Assembly: GCA_013334435.1 (NCBI GenBank)
Contig: JAAXXP010000002.1
Location: forward strand, 14,468-61,757
DNA length: 47,290 nucleotides
Direction: 5' to 3'
DNA from: Chlorobiaceae bacterium
GTDB taxonomy: Bacteria; Bacteroidota; Chlorobiia; Chlorobiales; Chlorobiaceae
In this document: one piece after another, positions 8,600 through 18,819 of the stretch
Layout: every line of letters begins with the position of its first letter
Position numbering within the stretch: position 1 is the stretch's first letter
Notes under the pieces: model-generated
Told to the model about the DNA's origin: nothing
The model's input: the letters and a program-made list of their open reading frames with translations, nothing else
Databases searched by the model: none
Translations under genes and position numbers: made by a program

Positions 8600-9475
8600 T
8601 CAGTTCTTCAGGGCATCAGCGCCGGCCACGATCTCGCTCAGCTCTTTGGTAATGGCTGCCTGACGGGCCCGGTTGTAGCTGATATTGAGCGTTCTGAGCA
8701 GCTCCTTGGCGTTTTCCGTCGCGGAGTCCATTGCCGTCATCCTTGCGGCCTGCTCGGCGGCATTGGATTCAAGCATCATTCTCCAGACCTGCGTGCTCAG
8801 ATGCTTGGGTACAAGCTCATCGATGATAGCCGCGGGAGAGGGCTCATAGATATAATCGCCGCTGTTCTCCTTTCCGGTGCTTTCGGCTGCTATCGGAAGC
8901 AGATCCTCGGCTTTCAGGACTGGCGCAAGCACGCTCTTGAACTCGTTGTACACAACGATAACCCTGTCGGCTTCACCGCGCAGGTACATTGCGGAAGCGG
9001 TTTCGGCGATCTCCTTTGCGACGCTGAAATCGAGGTTCTGGAACACCGAAGGATACCCCTTGACGATGGAGAATCCCCGTTTACGGAAATAGTCAAACCC
9101 CCGGCTACCTGCGCAGATCATGCACACACCACCGTTTTTGTACTGGGCAGCGTAGTCCTCCGTAACCACCTTCTGGGCCAGCTTGATGATGTTTGTATTG
9201 AAGGCTCCGCACAGACCTCTGTCGGCTGCGATGAGAATCACCAGTACTTTTTTAACATCCTGACGGCTCGAAAGCAGGGGATTGAGCGATGTATCCACCT
9301 TCGCCGAAAGGGAGCCCAGCATCTCCTTCAGCTTGCCGGCGTAGGGTCGGGCCATGATTGCCCGCTCCTGCGCCCTGCGCAGCTTGGCCGCCGCAACCAT
9401 TTTCATGGCCTTGGTAACCTGCTGCGTGGATTTTATCCCCTTGATTCGTACACGTATATCCTTTAATGTCGGCAT
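8600..9475 (-). CDS. atpG: ATP synthase F1 subunit gamma
   Basis: Central rotor stalk of F1 (291 aa). The N-terminus [27 protein letters not shown] is cited here only by its core: the [20 protein letters not shown] helix region is diagnostic of gamma. [10 protein letters not shown] occurs near residue 83, and the C-terminal helix has [12 protein letters not shown] and [20 protein letters not shown], which turns inside the alpha3beta3 ring. It follows atpA by 50 bp on the same strand and ends at a strong terminator, so atpA-atpG forms a two-gene unit without delta, beta or epsilon. Confidence 0.97.
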   Translation of the reverse strand: MPTLKDIRVRIKGIKSTQQVTKAMKMVAAAKLRRAQERAIMARPYAGKLKEMLGSLSAKVDTSLNPLLSSRQDVKKVLVILIAADRGLCGAFNTNIIKLAQKVVTEDYAAQYKNGGVCMICAGSRGFDYFRKRGFSIVKGYPSVFQNLDFSVAKEIAETASAMYLRGEADRVIVVYNEFKSVLAPVLKAEDLLPIAAESTGKENSGDYIYEPSPAAIIDELVPKHLSTQVWRMMLESNAAEQAARMTAMDSATENAKELLRTLNISYNRARQAAITKELSEIVAGADALKN

Positions 9476-9525
9476 GTATTAGGGTCTGTTAATAAATTAT
9501 ATGCTTACTTGCTCTTCAATGCGCT

Positions 9526-11106
<1,581 letters not shown>

Positions 11107-11349
11107 ATCGTATTCGCTTGGTTATTTGTTTTTAAGAAAAGAGAAAGATTCTGCTTACCTTCTTTTGAAATCTGACTCGGTCTTTTACCATTCAAAAAAT
11201 AAAAGCCAAATTTAACGAAAAGCTTTTAGTTATTCAAATTCTCTGCATAATTTGATGACCGCGCTTTTCCGGCTTCCGGCAATCCTGCCCGGTACAGACA
11301 CAATACAGAATAAAGACTAACCAGACAAAGAGAAGTTACAGCAAACAGT

Positions 11350-12312
11350 ATGAAAACGGTCAAGGGATTTGCTTCCGCTACAGTCGGCAATGTTGCCTGC
11401 GGATTTGATGTACTGGGATTTGCCATTACCGAGCCTGGTGATGAAGTGACCCTGACCCTGCTTGACGAAAAAAAAGAGGATTGCCCGGTATCACTCACCG
11501 GCATTACCGGCGACGGCGGAGCCCTTCCTCTCGATCCCAAAAAAAACACCTCCAGCTTTGTCGTCCTGAAGTTTCTCGAATATATCCGGACGCACAAGGA
11601 TATCGATTTTTCCGGCCATATCTCCCTCGAACTGAAAAAGAACCTGCCGCTCAGCAGCGGCATGGGCAGCAGCGCGGCAAGCGCCGCCGCGGCTCTGGTT
11701 GCGGCAAATGAACTGCTCGGCCAGCCGTGCACAAAAATGGAGCTTGTGCATTTCGCCATAGAGGGGGAACGGGTCGCCTGCGGTTCCGCGCATGCCGACA
11801 ATGCCGCCCCGGCAATCCTTGGCAATTTCGTGCTGATCCGCAGCTATACGCCGCTCGATCTCATTACCATCCCCTCGCCGAAAGATCTCTTCTGCACGCT
11901 TGTCCATCCCCATACGGAACTCCGCACCTCGTTCGCCCGTTCGGTACTGCCCCGGAATATCCCGCTGAAAACGGCAATCCAGCAGTGGGGAAATGTCGGA
12001 GCGCTCATCACGGGGCTGCTCACTTCGGACTACGAACTGATCGGCCGCGCGCTGGTCGATGTGGTTGCGGAGCCGAAACGCGCTCCGCTCATTCCGGGAT
12101 TCTTCGAAGTCAAGCATGCCGCACTCGAAGCCGGTGCGCTGGGCTGCAGCATTGCCGGGTCGGGACCCTCCCTGTTCGCATTTTCGTCATCGGAAAAAAC
12201 CGCAAGAGAGGCTGGTGATGCGATGCAGCACGCCTTCCGCTCATCAAAAGCAAACCTCAACTCCGATATGTGGGTATCACCCATCTGCAGCGAAGGGGCC
12301 AGAATACTGTAA
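11350..12312 (+). CDS. thrB: Homoserine kinase
   Basis: GHMP-family kinase that phosphorylates homoserine for threonine synthase. The protein (320 aa) begins MKTVKGFASATVGNVACGFD, typical of ThrB, and has the glycine/serine-rich ATP loop PLSSGMGSSAASAAAA at about 101-116. GCSIAGSGPSLFAF near residue 261 is the third GHMP motif. An AGAGAAG-like purine-rich stretch lies upstream of the ATG. It is the first gene of a plus-strand operon thrB-thrC-plsC with gaps of 24 and 16 bp. Confidence 0.96.
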   Translation: MKTVKGFASATVGNVACGFDVLGFAITEPGDEVTLTLLDEKKEDCPVSLTGITGDGGALPLDPKKNTSSFVVLKFLEYIRTHKDIDFSGHISLELKKNLPLSSGMGSSAASAAAALVAANELLGQPCTKMELVHFAIEGERVACGSAHADNAAPAILGNFVLIRSYTPLDLITIPSPKDLFCTLVHPHTELRTSFARSVLPRNIPLKTAIQQWGNVGALITGLLTSDYELIGRALVDVVAEPKRAPLIPGFFEVKHAALEAGALGCSIAGSGPSLFAFSSSEKTAREAGDAMQHAFRSSKANLNSDMWVSPICSEGARIL

Positions 12313-12336
12313 ATCTCACTGTTTTTTCAAGCGCGT

Positions 12337-13650
12337 ATGATCTACTTCAGCACAAACAAGACATCCACTCCTGTCTCCATAAAAAAAGCCACGCTCGAAG
12401 GTCTCGCTCCTGACGGAGGGCTTTACGTACCGTCCATGGTCCCGGAATTCTCCCTGCCGGAGCTGGAGCTGCTCGAAGGAGGAAACTTCACGAGCATCGC
12501 ATTCGCCATCGCAAAAAAGTTCGTCGGCGGCGAGATACCCCTCGATCATCTCGGCGATATCATCGACAGCTGCTTCCCCTTCGAAACGCCGCTCGTCGAA
12601 CTTGAAAAGGGCACCTTCATTGAAGAGCTCTTTTCCGGCCCGACCCTTGCGTTCAAGGATTACGGAGCAAGGTTCCTTGCCCGCCTCACCGGATACTTCG
12701 CATCGGAAGAGCGGAAGCTCATCACCGTACTGGTAGCCACCTCCGGAGATACCGGCAGCGCGGTCGCCTACGGATTTCAGGGCATCCCCAATACAAGGGT
12801 CGTCCTGCTCTATCCTTCGGGCAAAGTCAGCCGCCTTCAGGAACAGCAGCTTACAACCGCGGGAGGCAATGTGCATGCGCTGGAAGTACTGGGTGATTTC
12901 GACGACTGCCAGCGACTGGTCAAACAGGCCTTCATCGATCCCGAACTCAGGGAGCAGCTTACCCTGACCTCGGCCAATTCCATCAATATCTCCCGACTGA
13001 TACCCCAGTCATTCTATTATGCATGGGCATCGCTCCATCTGAAGGCGGAGCACGGCATGCAAAACCCGGTCTTCTCGGTGCCAAGCGGCAACTACGGCAA
13101 CCTTACCGCCGGAGTGCTTGCCATGATGATGGGGTTCCCGATCGGGCATTTCATCGCCGCATCGAACGCCAACGACAGCGTCACCCGTTATCTCGATGAG
13201 GGCAGGTACGAACCGCGTCCTACCATCCCGACGCTCTCGACCGCCATGGATGTAGGCAACCCGAGCAACTTCGCCAGACTCCGGCATTTCTACAACAGCG
13301 ACTACCGGGCGATGGGCGCCGACATCACCGGGATTTCCGTTTCCGATGAAGCCACAACCGCCGCGATCCGCAACATTTACGGACGCTACGGATACATTGC
13401 CGATCCGCATACCGCCGTCGGGTTCCACGCGCTCGAAGAGTACCGCAAACAGAGCGGCAGCAGGTCGCCGGGCATCGTACTCTCAACGGCCCATCCGGCA
13501 AAATTCCTCGAAGTGATCGAAGAGGCTCTCGAACGGGAGATCGAGATTCCCGAACGGCTTCGTGTGGTGCTCGAAAAAGAGAAAAAAGCGGACCTGATCG
13601 GCACGGACTACAGGGAGCTTGCCGATTTCCTGAAACAGCTCGACCGGTAA
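12337..13650 (+). CDS. thrC: Threonine synthase
   Basis: PLP enzyme converting O-phosphohomoserine to threonine (437 aa). The N-terminus has the ThrC signature APDGGLYVP. The PLP lysine is expected at residue 107 in GPTLAFKDYGARFL, and ATSGDTGSAVAYGF (about 133-146) binds the phosphate. SVPSGNYGNLTAG near residue 248 is also conserved. The length and N-terminal domain match the bacterial/yeast-like form rather than the short plant-like one. It follows thrB directly. Confidence 0.97.
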   Translation: MIYFSTNKTSTPVSIKKATLEGLAPDGGLYVPSMVPEFSLPELELLEGGNFTSIAFAIAKKFVGGEIPLDHLGDIIDSCFPFETPLVELEKGTFIEELFSGPTLAFKDYGARFLARLTGYFASEERKLITVLVATSGDTGSAVAYGFQGIPNTRVVLLYPSGKVSRLQEQQLTTAGGNVHALEVLGDFDDCQRLVKQAFIDPELREQLTLTSANSINISRLIPQSFYYAWASLHLKAEHGMQNPVFSVPSGNYGNLTAGVLAMMMGFPIGHFIAASNANDSVTRYLDEGRYEPRPTIPTLSTAMDVGNPSNFARLRHFYNSDYRAMGADITGISVSDEATTAAIRNIYGRYGYIADPHTAVGFHALEEYRKQSGSRSPGIVLSTAHPAKFLEVIEEALEREIEIPERLRVVLEKEKKADLIGTDYRELADFLKQLDR

Positions 13651-13666
13651 CCGGGGGAACAACCGC

Positions 13667-14383
13667 ATGAACCTGCGCACACTGCTTTTTTTTCTCATTA
13701 TCATCCCGGTCATGTTCTTCGGCATGTCCGGCGCTCTCGTTGTGAGTATATTCGAACGCACCGGTGACTCCTTCGCCCGTCTGGCTTCCTGGTGGGGAAG
13801 GTTCAGCGCCGGAGTGTTCGGCATCGCCATCGAGGTGATCGGCAAGGAAAACTACAGAACGGACCGGAACTATCTGGTCATCAGCAACCATGCCGGCATG
13901 GCCGATATCCCGCTGCTTCTCGGAGCCATGAGACTGAATCTGCGCTTTGTGGCAAAAGAGGAGCTTGGCCGGATTCCGGTTTTCGGATGGGCTCTCAAGC
14001 GGTCGGGATATGTCATGATCAAGAGGGGGCAGAACCGGGAGGCGCTGAAAAGCCTGCTGGCCGCAGCCGATGTCCTCAAAAGCGGACGCTCGGTGCATAT
14101 TTTCCCGGAAGGCACCCGTTCGGAAACGGGAACACTGCTGCCCTTCAAGCGGGGAGCGTTTCTCGTAGCGCAGAAAGGGGGCGCCCCGCTACTGCCGGTC
14201 ACCATTATCGGCAGCAACCTGATCACCCCGAAAAAAAGCCTCAGAATCAACAGGGGAACGGTACGGATCGTTATCGGAAAACCTCTCGAACCGGCCGGGT
14301 TCAGCACTGTCGAAGCTCTTATGGAGGCATCCAGAAAGGCGATCGAGGCCAATCTCGTCCGGTACGGCAGCAGTCAGAACTGA
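13667..14383 (+). CDS. plsC: 1-acyl-sn-glycerol-3-phosphate acyltransferase (PlsC family)
   Basis: LPLAT-type acyltransferase making phosphatidic acid at the membrane (238 aa). A hydrophobic N-terminal anchor (about residues 5-28) precedes the catalytic NHX4D box NHAGMAD near residue 74, and the substrate-binding [10 protein letters not shown] box is near 146. It is third in the thrB-thrC-plsC unit. Its last 10 bp overlap the 3' end of ribH on the opposite strand. The acyl donor (acyl-ACP or acyl-phosphate) cannot be told from sequence. Confidence 0.9.
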   Translation: MNLRTLLFFLIIIPVMFFGMSGALVVSIFERTGDSFARLASWWGRFSAGVFGIAIEVIGKENYRTDRNYLVISNHAGMADIPLLLGAMRLNLRFVAKEELGRIPVFGWALKRSGYVMIKRGQNREALKSLLAAADVLKSGRSVHIFPEGTRSETGTLLPFKRGAFLVAQKGGAPLLPVTIIGSNLITPKKSLRINRGTVRIVIGKPLEPAGFSTVEALMEASRKAIEANLVRYGSSQN

Positions 14384-14844
14384 CGGTAGAGGTTCACCAT
14401 TTCCATCGCCGTCATGGCGGCGTCGAATCCCTTGTTGCCGGATTTCGTGCCGGCACGCTCGATTGCCTGTTCGAGGTTGTCCGTAGTCAGCACCCCGAAC
14501 GATACGGGAACCATGGTGTCGAGAGAAACCTGTGCGATTCCCTTGGTCGCCTCGGCGGCAATGACATCGAAATGGGGAGTCGATCCCCTGATAATCACGC
14601 CAAGAGCGATCACCGCATCGGCACTGCCGCTCAGGGCGACTTTTTTCGATACCATCGGCAACTCGAAAGCGCCGGGACAGCGGTAGATGGTGACGTTCTC
14701 CTCGCTGCCCCCGTGGCGGAGGATACAGTCAAGAGCGCCTTCAACCAGCTTCTGTCCGATAAAATCGTTGAAACGTGAAACCACCAGCGCAAAACGGATG
14801 CCACTGGCGCTGAGCGTGCCTTCAATCTGTTTTATCTGCATCAT
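14374..14844 (-). CDS. ribH: 6,7-dimethyl-8-ribityllumazine synthase
   Basis: Penultimate step of riboflavin synthesis; usually a 60-mer or pentameric shell (156 aa). Diagnostic segments are [12 protein letters not shown] near the start, CPGAFELP (about 56-63) and [16 protein letters not shown] (about 80-95), containing the catalytic His region. [16 protein letters not shown] and GNKG close the protein. Two Met codons are adjacent at the start; either is possible. It lies 18 bp downstream of gmhA in the same direction, and it overlaps plsC tail-to-tail. Confidence 0.96.
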   Translation of the reverse strand: MMQIKQIEGTLSASGIRFALVVSRFNDFIGQKLVEGALDCILRHGGSEENVTIYRCPGAFELPMVSKKVALSGSADAVIALGVIIRGSTPHFDVIAAEATKGIAQVSLDTMVPVSFGVLTTDNLEQAIERAGTKSGNKGFDAAMTAMEMVNLYRQF

Positions 14845-14862
14845 GATTGTGAGTTTAAAACG

Positions 14863-15504
14863 TTAGGTTTTCGAGTGGCCGTAACCGAGCATCCGCTCGA
14901 CAAGATCGATGATAACGTGGCCTATGGTAATATGACACTCCTGTACCCGGTCCGCTGATCCCGAATGGGGCACCACGATCGAAAGATCGGCCGCACCTTT
15001 CATCATGCCGCCATCCCCCCCGAGCAGCGCGATGGTTTTCATGCCGTGTTCGCGGCCGTAGTGCAGCACATTGAGCACGCTCCGGCTGTTGCCGCTGGTC
15101 GAGAGGCCAAGCACCACATCCCCTTCCCTGCCGTAGGCTTCGGCAAGCCTGCGGAACACCTCATCGTAACCGAGGTCGTTGGCTCCCGCAGTCAGCGCCG
15201 TCGTGTCGGCGTTCAGGGCTATGGCCGGCAGCGCCGGACGATCCACGCTGCTCCGGTAGCGGATGGTCAGCTCGGTAGCCAGGTGCTGCGCATCAGCCGC
15301 ACTCCCCCCGTTGCCGCAGAGCAGCAGCTTGCCCCCCTCCTCGAAGGTAGAGGCCAGAAGGCGCGCCATGGCCACGATAACCGCACTGTTCTGGCGGGCA
15401 ACACTCTCCTTCAGCCTGGCGCTGTAGAGCATGGTGTCGAGCACAACCTCTTCGTATGGCGTACGGTCGGTCAGGCCCGCCGGACATCTGCATTTGCCGG
15501 TCAT
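14863..15504 (-). CDS. gmhA: SIS-domain phosphoheptose isomerase (GmhA-like)
   Basis: Sedoheptulose-7-phosphate isomerase of the ADP-heptose pathway for LPS inner core. The SIS domain has [21 protein letters not shown] and the acidic/His site region. [16 protein letters not shown] and [26 protein letters not shown] are both typical of GmhA. The frame is open to an ATG at 15636, but that start lies inside the hemE terminator and would add 44 non-conserved residues. I therefore use the ATG at 15504 (213 aa); a still later Met at LYSARLKES is also possible. It is upstream of ribH in the same unit, and no other heptose genes are in the window. Confidence 0.88.
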   Translation of the reverse strand: MTGKCRCPAGLTDRTPYEEVVLDTMLYSARLKESVARQNSAVIVAMARLLASTFEEGGKLLLCGNGGSAADAQHLATELTIRYRSSVDRPALPAIALNADTTALTAGANDLGYDEVFRRLAEAYGREGDVVLGLSTSGNSRSVLNVLHYGREHGMKTIALLGGDGGMMKGAADLSIVVPHSGSADRVQECHITIGHVIIDLVERMLGYGHSKT

Positions 15505-15607
15505 AACAGAGAGTTTAACACTGGGACGACGTTGAAAACTGATAATATAAGGAAAAAACAGGGCATGCACCACCCCCTCCCGTGATACCCGAAGGGGACC
15601 GAATCTT

Positions 15608-15647
15608 AAAAAAAAACTCCGCCTGACGAGCAGCATCAGGCGGAGTT
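15608..15647 (-). terminator. Intrinsic terminator of hemE
   Basis: On the minus strand a perfect 12-bp stem (AACTCCGCCTGA at 15615-15626 with its complement at 15636-15647) and a 9-base loop run into about nine U residues. It lies about 28 bp past the hemE stop and is one of the strongest terminators in the window. Confidence 0.93.
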
Positions 15648-15674
15648 CAGGAGAGATGAAAACAGAAACCCTCC

Positions 15675-16730
15675 CTAGTGGTATTTCGCGCTCTCTTCCT
15701 TGACGAATTCGACAAGAAGCTTCAGGTTGGCCGGATCGACGTCGGGAAGGATACCGTGGCCGAGGTTGAAAACATGGCCCGACCCTGCGGTATGCTGACC
15801 GAACTGCCTGAGGACCTTGGCGGCTTCCGATCTGATTTTTTCGGGCGTTCCGTAAAGCACCGTGGGATCCATGTTACCCTGCAGGGCCACGCGGTCGTTG
15901 AGCTCCTTGCGCGCCTTGGCGATATCGATGCCCCAGCCGAGCCCCATGGCATCGCAGCCGGTATCGGCGATATCGGAAAGGATGGTATTGCAGTCCTTCG
16001 AGAAGACAATAACCGGAATGTCCGGGTATTTGGCCTTTACTGCCTGAACATTCTCCCTGATGTAGGGCAGTGCGAACTCGCGGTAATCGTCTTCCGAAAG
16101 CGCGCTGGCCCAGGAGTCGAATATCTGGATGGCATCGGCACCGGCCTCGACCTGCTTGAGGAGGTAGGCGCTGATGGTTTCGGTGATCTTTCTGAGCAGC
16201 TGATGGGCCATCTGCGGCTCGCGGTACATCATCTTCTTGGCGAAAGCGTAGTTCTTCGAACCGCCGCCTTCGACGGCGTAGGTGAAGAGCGTCCATGCTG
16301 CGCCCGAGAAACCGATAAGGGGAACGCGGTTGTCGAGCTCTTTCTTGGTGAGACGGAGGGCATCCATAACATAGCCGAGCTTCTCGTCGATGTCGGGTAC
16401 GATGAGTTTATCGATATCGGCCTGGCTGCGGATAACCGGAGTAAGCTTGATTCCTTTTGTTTCGATGATCTCGACATTCATGCCCATGGCTTCGTTGACA
16501 ACAAGAATGTCGGAAAAGATGATGGCGGCATCGACACCCATCAGATCAACTGGCTGGATGGTTACCTCGGCAGCCAGTTCAGGCGTTTTGCAGAGGGTCA
16601 GAAAGTCCGTTTTTTCTCTGACTGCCCGATACTCCGGAAGATAGCGACCGGCCTGCCTCATCACCCAGATAGGCGTCCGGGAACACGGCTGACGCTTCAA
16701 TGCCCGGAGGAAAAGATCATTTTTGAGCAT
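15675..16730 (-). CDS. hemE: Uroporphyrinogen III decarboxylase
   Basis: Converts uroporphyrinogen III to coproporphyrinogen III, a step shared by heme and bacteriochlorophyll synthesis. The N-terminus has the substrate-binding signature [17 protein letters not shown]. The catalytic-site segments [29 protein letters not shown] and a C-terminal [12 protein letters not shown] with GNMDP are all present. I start at the ATG at 16730 (351 aa); the codon three positions upstream is a TTG. It is monocistronic by its own terminator. Demand for bacteriochlorophyll makes this a central gene in a phototroph. Confidence 0.97.
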   Translation of the reverse strand: MLKNDLFLRALKRQPCSRTPIWVMRQAGRYLPEYRAVREKTDFLTLCKTPELAAEVTIQPVDLMGVDAAIIFSDILVVNEAMGMNVEIIETKGIKLTPVIRSQADIDKLIVPDIDEKLGYVMDALRLTKKELDNRVPLIGFSGAAWTLFTYAVEGGGSKNYAFAKKMMYREPQMAHQLLRKITETISAYLLKQVEAGADAIQIFDSWASALSEDDYREFALPYIRENVQAVKAKYPDIPVIVFSKDCNTILSDIADTGCDAMGLGWGIDIAKARKELNDRVALQGNMDPTVLYGTPEKIRSEAAKVLRQFGQHTAGSGHVFNLGHGILPDVDPANLKLLVEFVKEESAKYH

Positions 16731-16882
16731 GCAATGCAATAATTTGAATGGTTTGTAAAGACAGTTTTACCCGCTGCAGCTTGCGGAGCCATCCGGCTTC
16801 GGGTATTTTTTCAAAGTGCAAAACTACATTTTTTTAGCCTTATTTGAAAACTTTACCGATGAGCCGTCAGACCTGCTGCAAT

Positions 16883-16912
16883 TAAAAAAAGCCGCAAGAC
16901 AAAAGCTCAGCT
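16883..16912 (-). terminator. Possible weak terminator after sdhE
   Basis: On the minus strand AGCTG and CGGCT can pair (one wobble) around a 13-base loop, followed by seven U residues. The stem overlaps the sdhE stop codon and is short, so this is tentative. Confidence 0.3.
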
Positions 16913-17770
16913 GACAATATGCCGCTTGATGCCAAGCTGTTTTTCCGTATAACCAAGAGCAAGACCAACCATCTCCGAAAGATGAAAAACAGGGATGGAG
17001 CTGTTAACATTGGCCTGCCTGAGCGCTTTGGCCTGGTAGCCGTCAAGTACGGTATGGCAGAGCGGGCATGGGGTGACAATGAAATCCGCCTTGATCTCGA
17101 TAGCCTCTTCAAGCGCTTCGGCAGCAACGTTGAGAGACTCCTCCTCGGCAACAAGCAGCGTATGGAAACCACAGCAGCGGTTTTTATGCTCATAGGGCAG
17201 GGGCGTTCCGCCGAGCGCCTCGATCATCATGTCCAGAGTGCTCGGTTCGAGCGGATCGTCCTTTCCGAGAACCATCGAGGGGCGGAGAATGTGGCAGCCG
17301 TAAAACGGTGCAATCCGGTAATTTTTCAGCGGCACCCTGACCTTCTGCCGGATAGCCTCGAAACCGACGTCTTCGGCAAGCACCCAGAGAAGGTGCCGCA
17401 CATTTGCCGTTCCCTTGTACTCGAGTCCCTCCTTTTTCAGGAGCTCATTGACCTCTTTTTTCAGTTCCGGCGTCTCATCGAGTTTTTTCTTGGCCGTCCG
17501 GATAGTCATCAGACAGGTATTGCAGGAGACAACCAGATCGAGTCCGAGTTTTTCTGCAAGAGCGATATTGCGGCCATTGACAAGCGCAAAATGCTTCGGG
17601 CTGACATAATCGAGATTGCTGCCGCCGCAGCAGGTGCTTTCATGAAGCTTTACAAACTCGATGCCAAGATCGTTCTGCCACAGATCGATGGAACGGTCAA
17701 CCTCTTTGGTCATGGATTCGTTGATACAACTCAGATAGTAGGCATACCTCTTCATACCGCGGTTCTCCAT
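16907..17770 (-). CDS. sdhE: Type-E succinate dehydrogenase / fumarate reductase subunit (CCG domains)
   Basis: HdrB-like membrane-associating subunit of a type-E succinate:quinone oxidoreductase or fumarate reductase (287 aa). It carries two complete CCG cysteine motifs. The first has Cys15, Cys47-Cys48, Cys83 and Cys86; the second has Cys159, Cys199-Cys200, Cys235 and Cys238. These ligate Fe-S centres in heterodisulfide reductase B and in SdhE. There is no membrane-spanning anchor subunit such as SdhC/SdhD nearby, as expected for type E. It starts 2 bp after the sdhB stop, so translation is coupled. In a green sulfur bacterium the complex most probably works as fumarate reductase in the reductive TCA cycle. 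Not to be confused with the small flavinylation factor also named SdhE. Confidence 0.9.
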   Translation of the reverse strand: MENRGMKRYAYYLSCINESMTKEVDRSIDLWQNDLGIEFVKLHESTCCGGSNLDYVSPKHFALVNGRNIALAEKLGLDLVVSCNTCLMTIRTAKKKLDETPELKKEVNELLKKEGLEYKGTANVRHLLWVLAEDVGFEAIRQKVRVPLKNYRIAPFYGCHILRPSMVLGKDDPLEPSTLDMMIEALGGTPLPYEHKNRCCGFHTLLVAEEESLNVAAEALEEAIEIKADFIVTPCPLCHTVLDGYQAKALRQANVNSSIPVFHLSEMVGLALGYTEKQLGIKRHIVS

Positions 17771-17772
17771 GG

Positions 17773-18807
17773 TTATTTTTTATGGGATTTCTGTTCCGCC
17801 CTGACGTGTTCCGTCATCTCCCGGAACATCTCCCTGAATTTTTTCATCCCTTTGGCCGGTTTGACCAGAGGGGGAGGAGGAGGCGTTCTGCGCTTCAAGA
17901 TCATTTTTATCGCCATGGGAAGCAGGTTCTGCAGCGTCCAGGCAACCCCGTTGGTTCGGATGGGCAGAGTGGCTTCGACAAGCTTGCCCTTCTTTTCGAT
18001 ATCCTCCATGAACGCCTCGGCATGTTTCGCTCCGCTCGTATCCCTGACGCCCCTGACTTCGATCGCATCCTCCCGGATGCCGTGAATGGCCTCCATGATG
18101 GGAATATGTTTCACGCAGGTCTCCTGGCAGCGGTAACAGTGCGTGCAGTCCCATACCCCGTGGTCCTTGACAAGCTCGCCAAGGCGCACATCGTGGATGG
18201 CGTCACGGCCGTCAACGTTCATCCTGTATGATTTCAGAAGAACCGCAGGAGAGACATACTCCTTGTGCGCCCGGAGAATGGTGCATTCCGACACGCACGA
18301 AGCGCAAAGAATGCAGTCTGTAGCCTTGTCGTATTTCCGGAACTCCTCTTCCGATACAAGAAACTCCTTTTTGCCGATTTCCGATTCGGGCATTCTGGTC
18401 TCGATCCAGTTCGAGTACTGCTTCATCTTTTCGACAAGCGGGTCCATGTCGACAATGAGATCCTTGATCAGCGGCATGTTGCGCAGGGGTTCGATCTTGA
18501 TGATCCCCGCCTCCCTGCATTTCGAAAGTTCATCCCACACCTGGGTGGTACATGCCAGTTTTGAAATTCCGTTGATGCGCATGCCGCAGGAACCGCAGAT
18601 TCCTGCCTGGCAGAATGCCCGGAAACTCACCGAGGCATCGACATGCTCTTTGATATAGTTGAGAGAACGGAGAACCGTGATACCTTTTTCGATCTGTATC
18701 GTGTAATCGTCAAAATACGGCTTGCTGTCCACCTGCGGGTTGAAGCGGAACACCCTGAGGGTTATATCTCTTTTCTCTTCCGTATGCAGTTCTAAAGCTC
18801 CTGTCAT
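17773..18807 (-). CDS. sdhB: Succinate dehydrogenase / fumarate reductase iron-sulfur subunit
   Basis: Electron-transfer subunit (344 aa). The N-terminal plant-type ferredoxin domain ligates a 2Fe-2S cluster through Cys66, Cys71, Cys74 and Cys86 (CQAGICGSC...C). The C-terminal domain has two further cysteine sets: Cys165/168/171/175 (CILCASCVSEC) and Cys221/224/227/231 (CTHCYRCQETC). A long C-terminal extension after about residue 250 ends with a basic and proline-rich segment (RRTPPPPPLVKP). It lies between sdhA (12 bp upstream) and sdhE (2 bp downstream). Confidence 0.94.
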   Translation of the reverse strand: MTGALELHTEEKRDITLRVFRFNPQVDSKPYFDDYTIQIEKGITVLRSLNYIKEHVDASVSFRAFCQAGICGSCGMRINGISKLACTTQVWDELSKCREAGIIKIEPLRNMPLIKDLIVDMDPLVEKMKQYSNWIETRMPESEIGKKEFLVSEEEFRKYDKATDCILCASCVSECTILRAHKEYVSPAVLLKSYRMNVDGRDAIHDVRLGELVKDHGVWDCTHCYRCQETCVKHIPIMEAIHGIREDAIEVRGVRDTSGAKHAEAFMEDIEKKGKLVEATLPIRTNGVAWTLQNLLPMAIKMILKRRTPPPPPLVKPAKGMKKFREMFREMTEHVRAEQKSHKK

Positions 18808-18819
18808 ATCGAGTAGTTG

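Noticed and set aside
15505-15636. Longer gmhA start (44 extra residues)
   Set aside because: It starts inside the hemE terminator hairpin and adds an arginine-rich, non-conserved stretch.
15678-16742. 354-codon plus-strand frame exactly opposite hemE
   Set aside because: HemE is unmistakable on the minus strand with all catalytic segments. The plus-strand frame has no recognisable features.
16784-16812. Plus-strand terminator-like hairpin (CGGAGCC/GGCTTCG followed by a U-rich run) between hemE and sdhE
   Set aside because: No plus-strand gene precedes it, and on the minus strand, where the genes are, no U tract follows. It could end an antisense RNA, but there is no other support.
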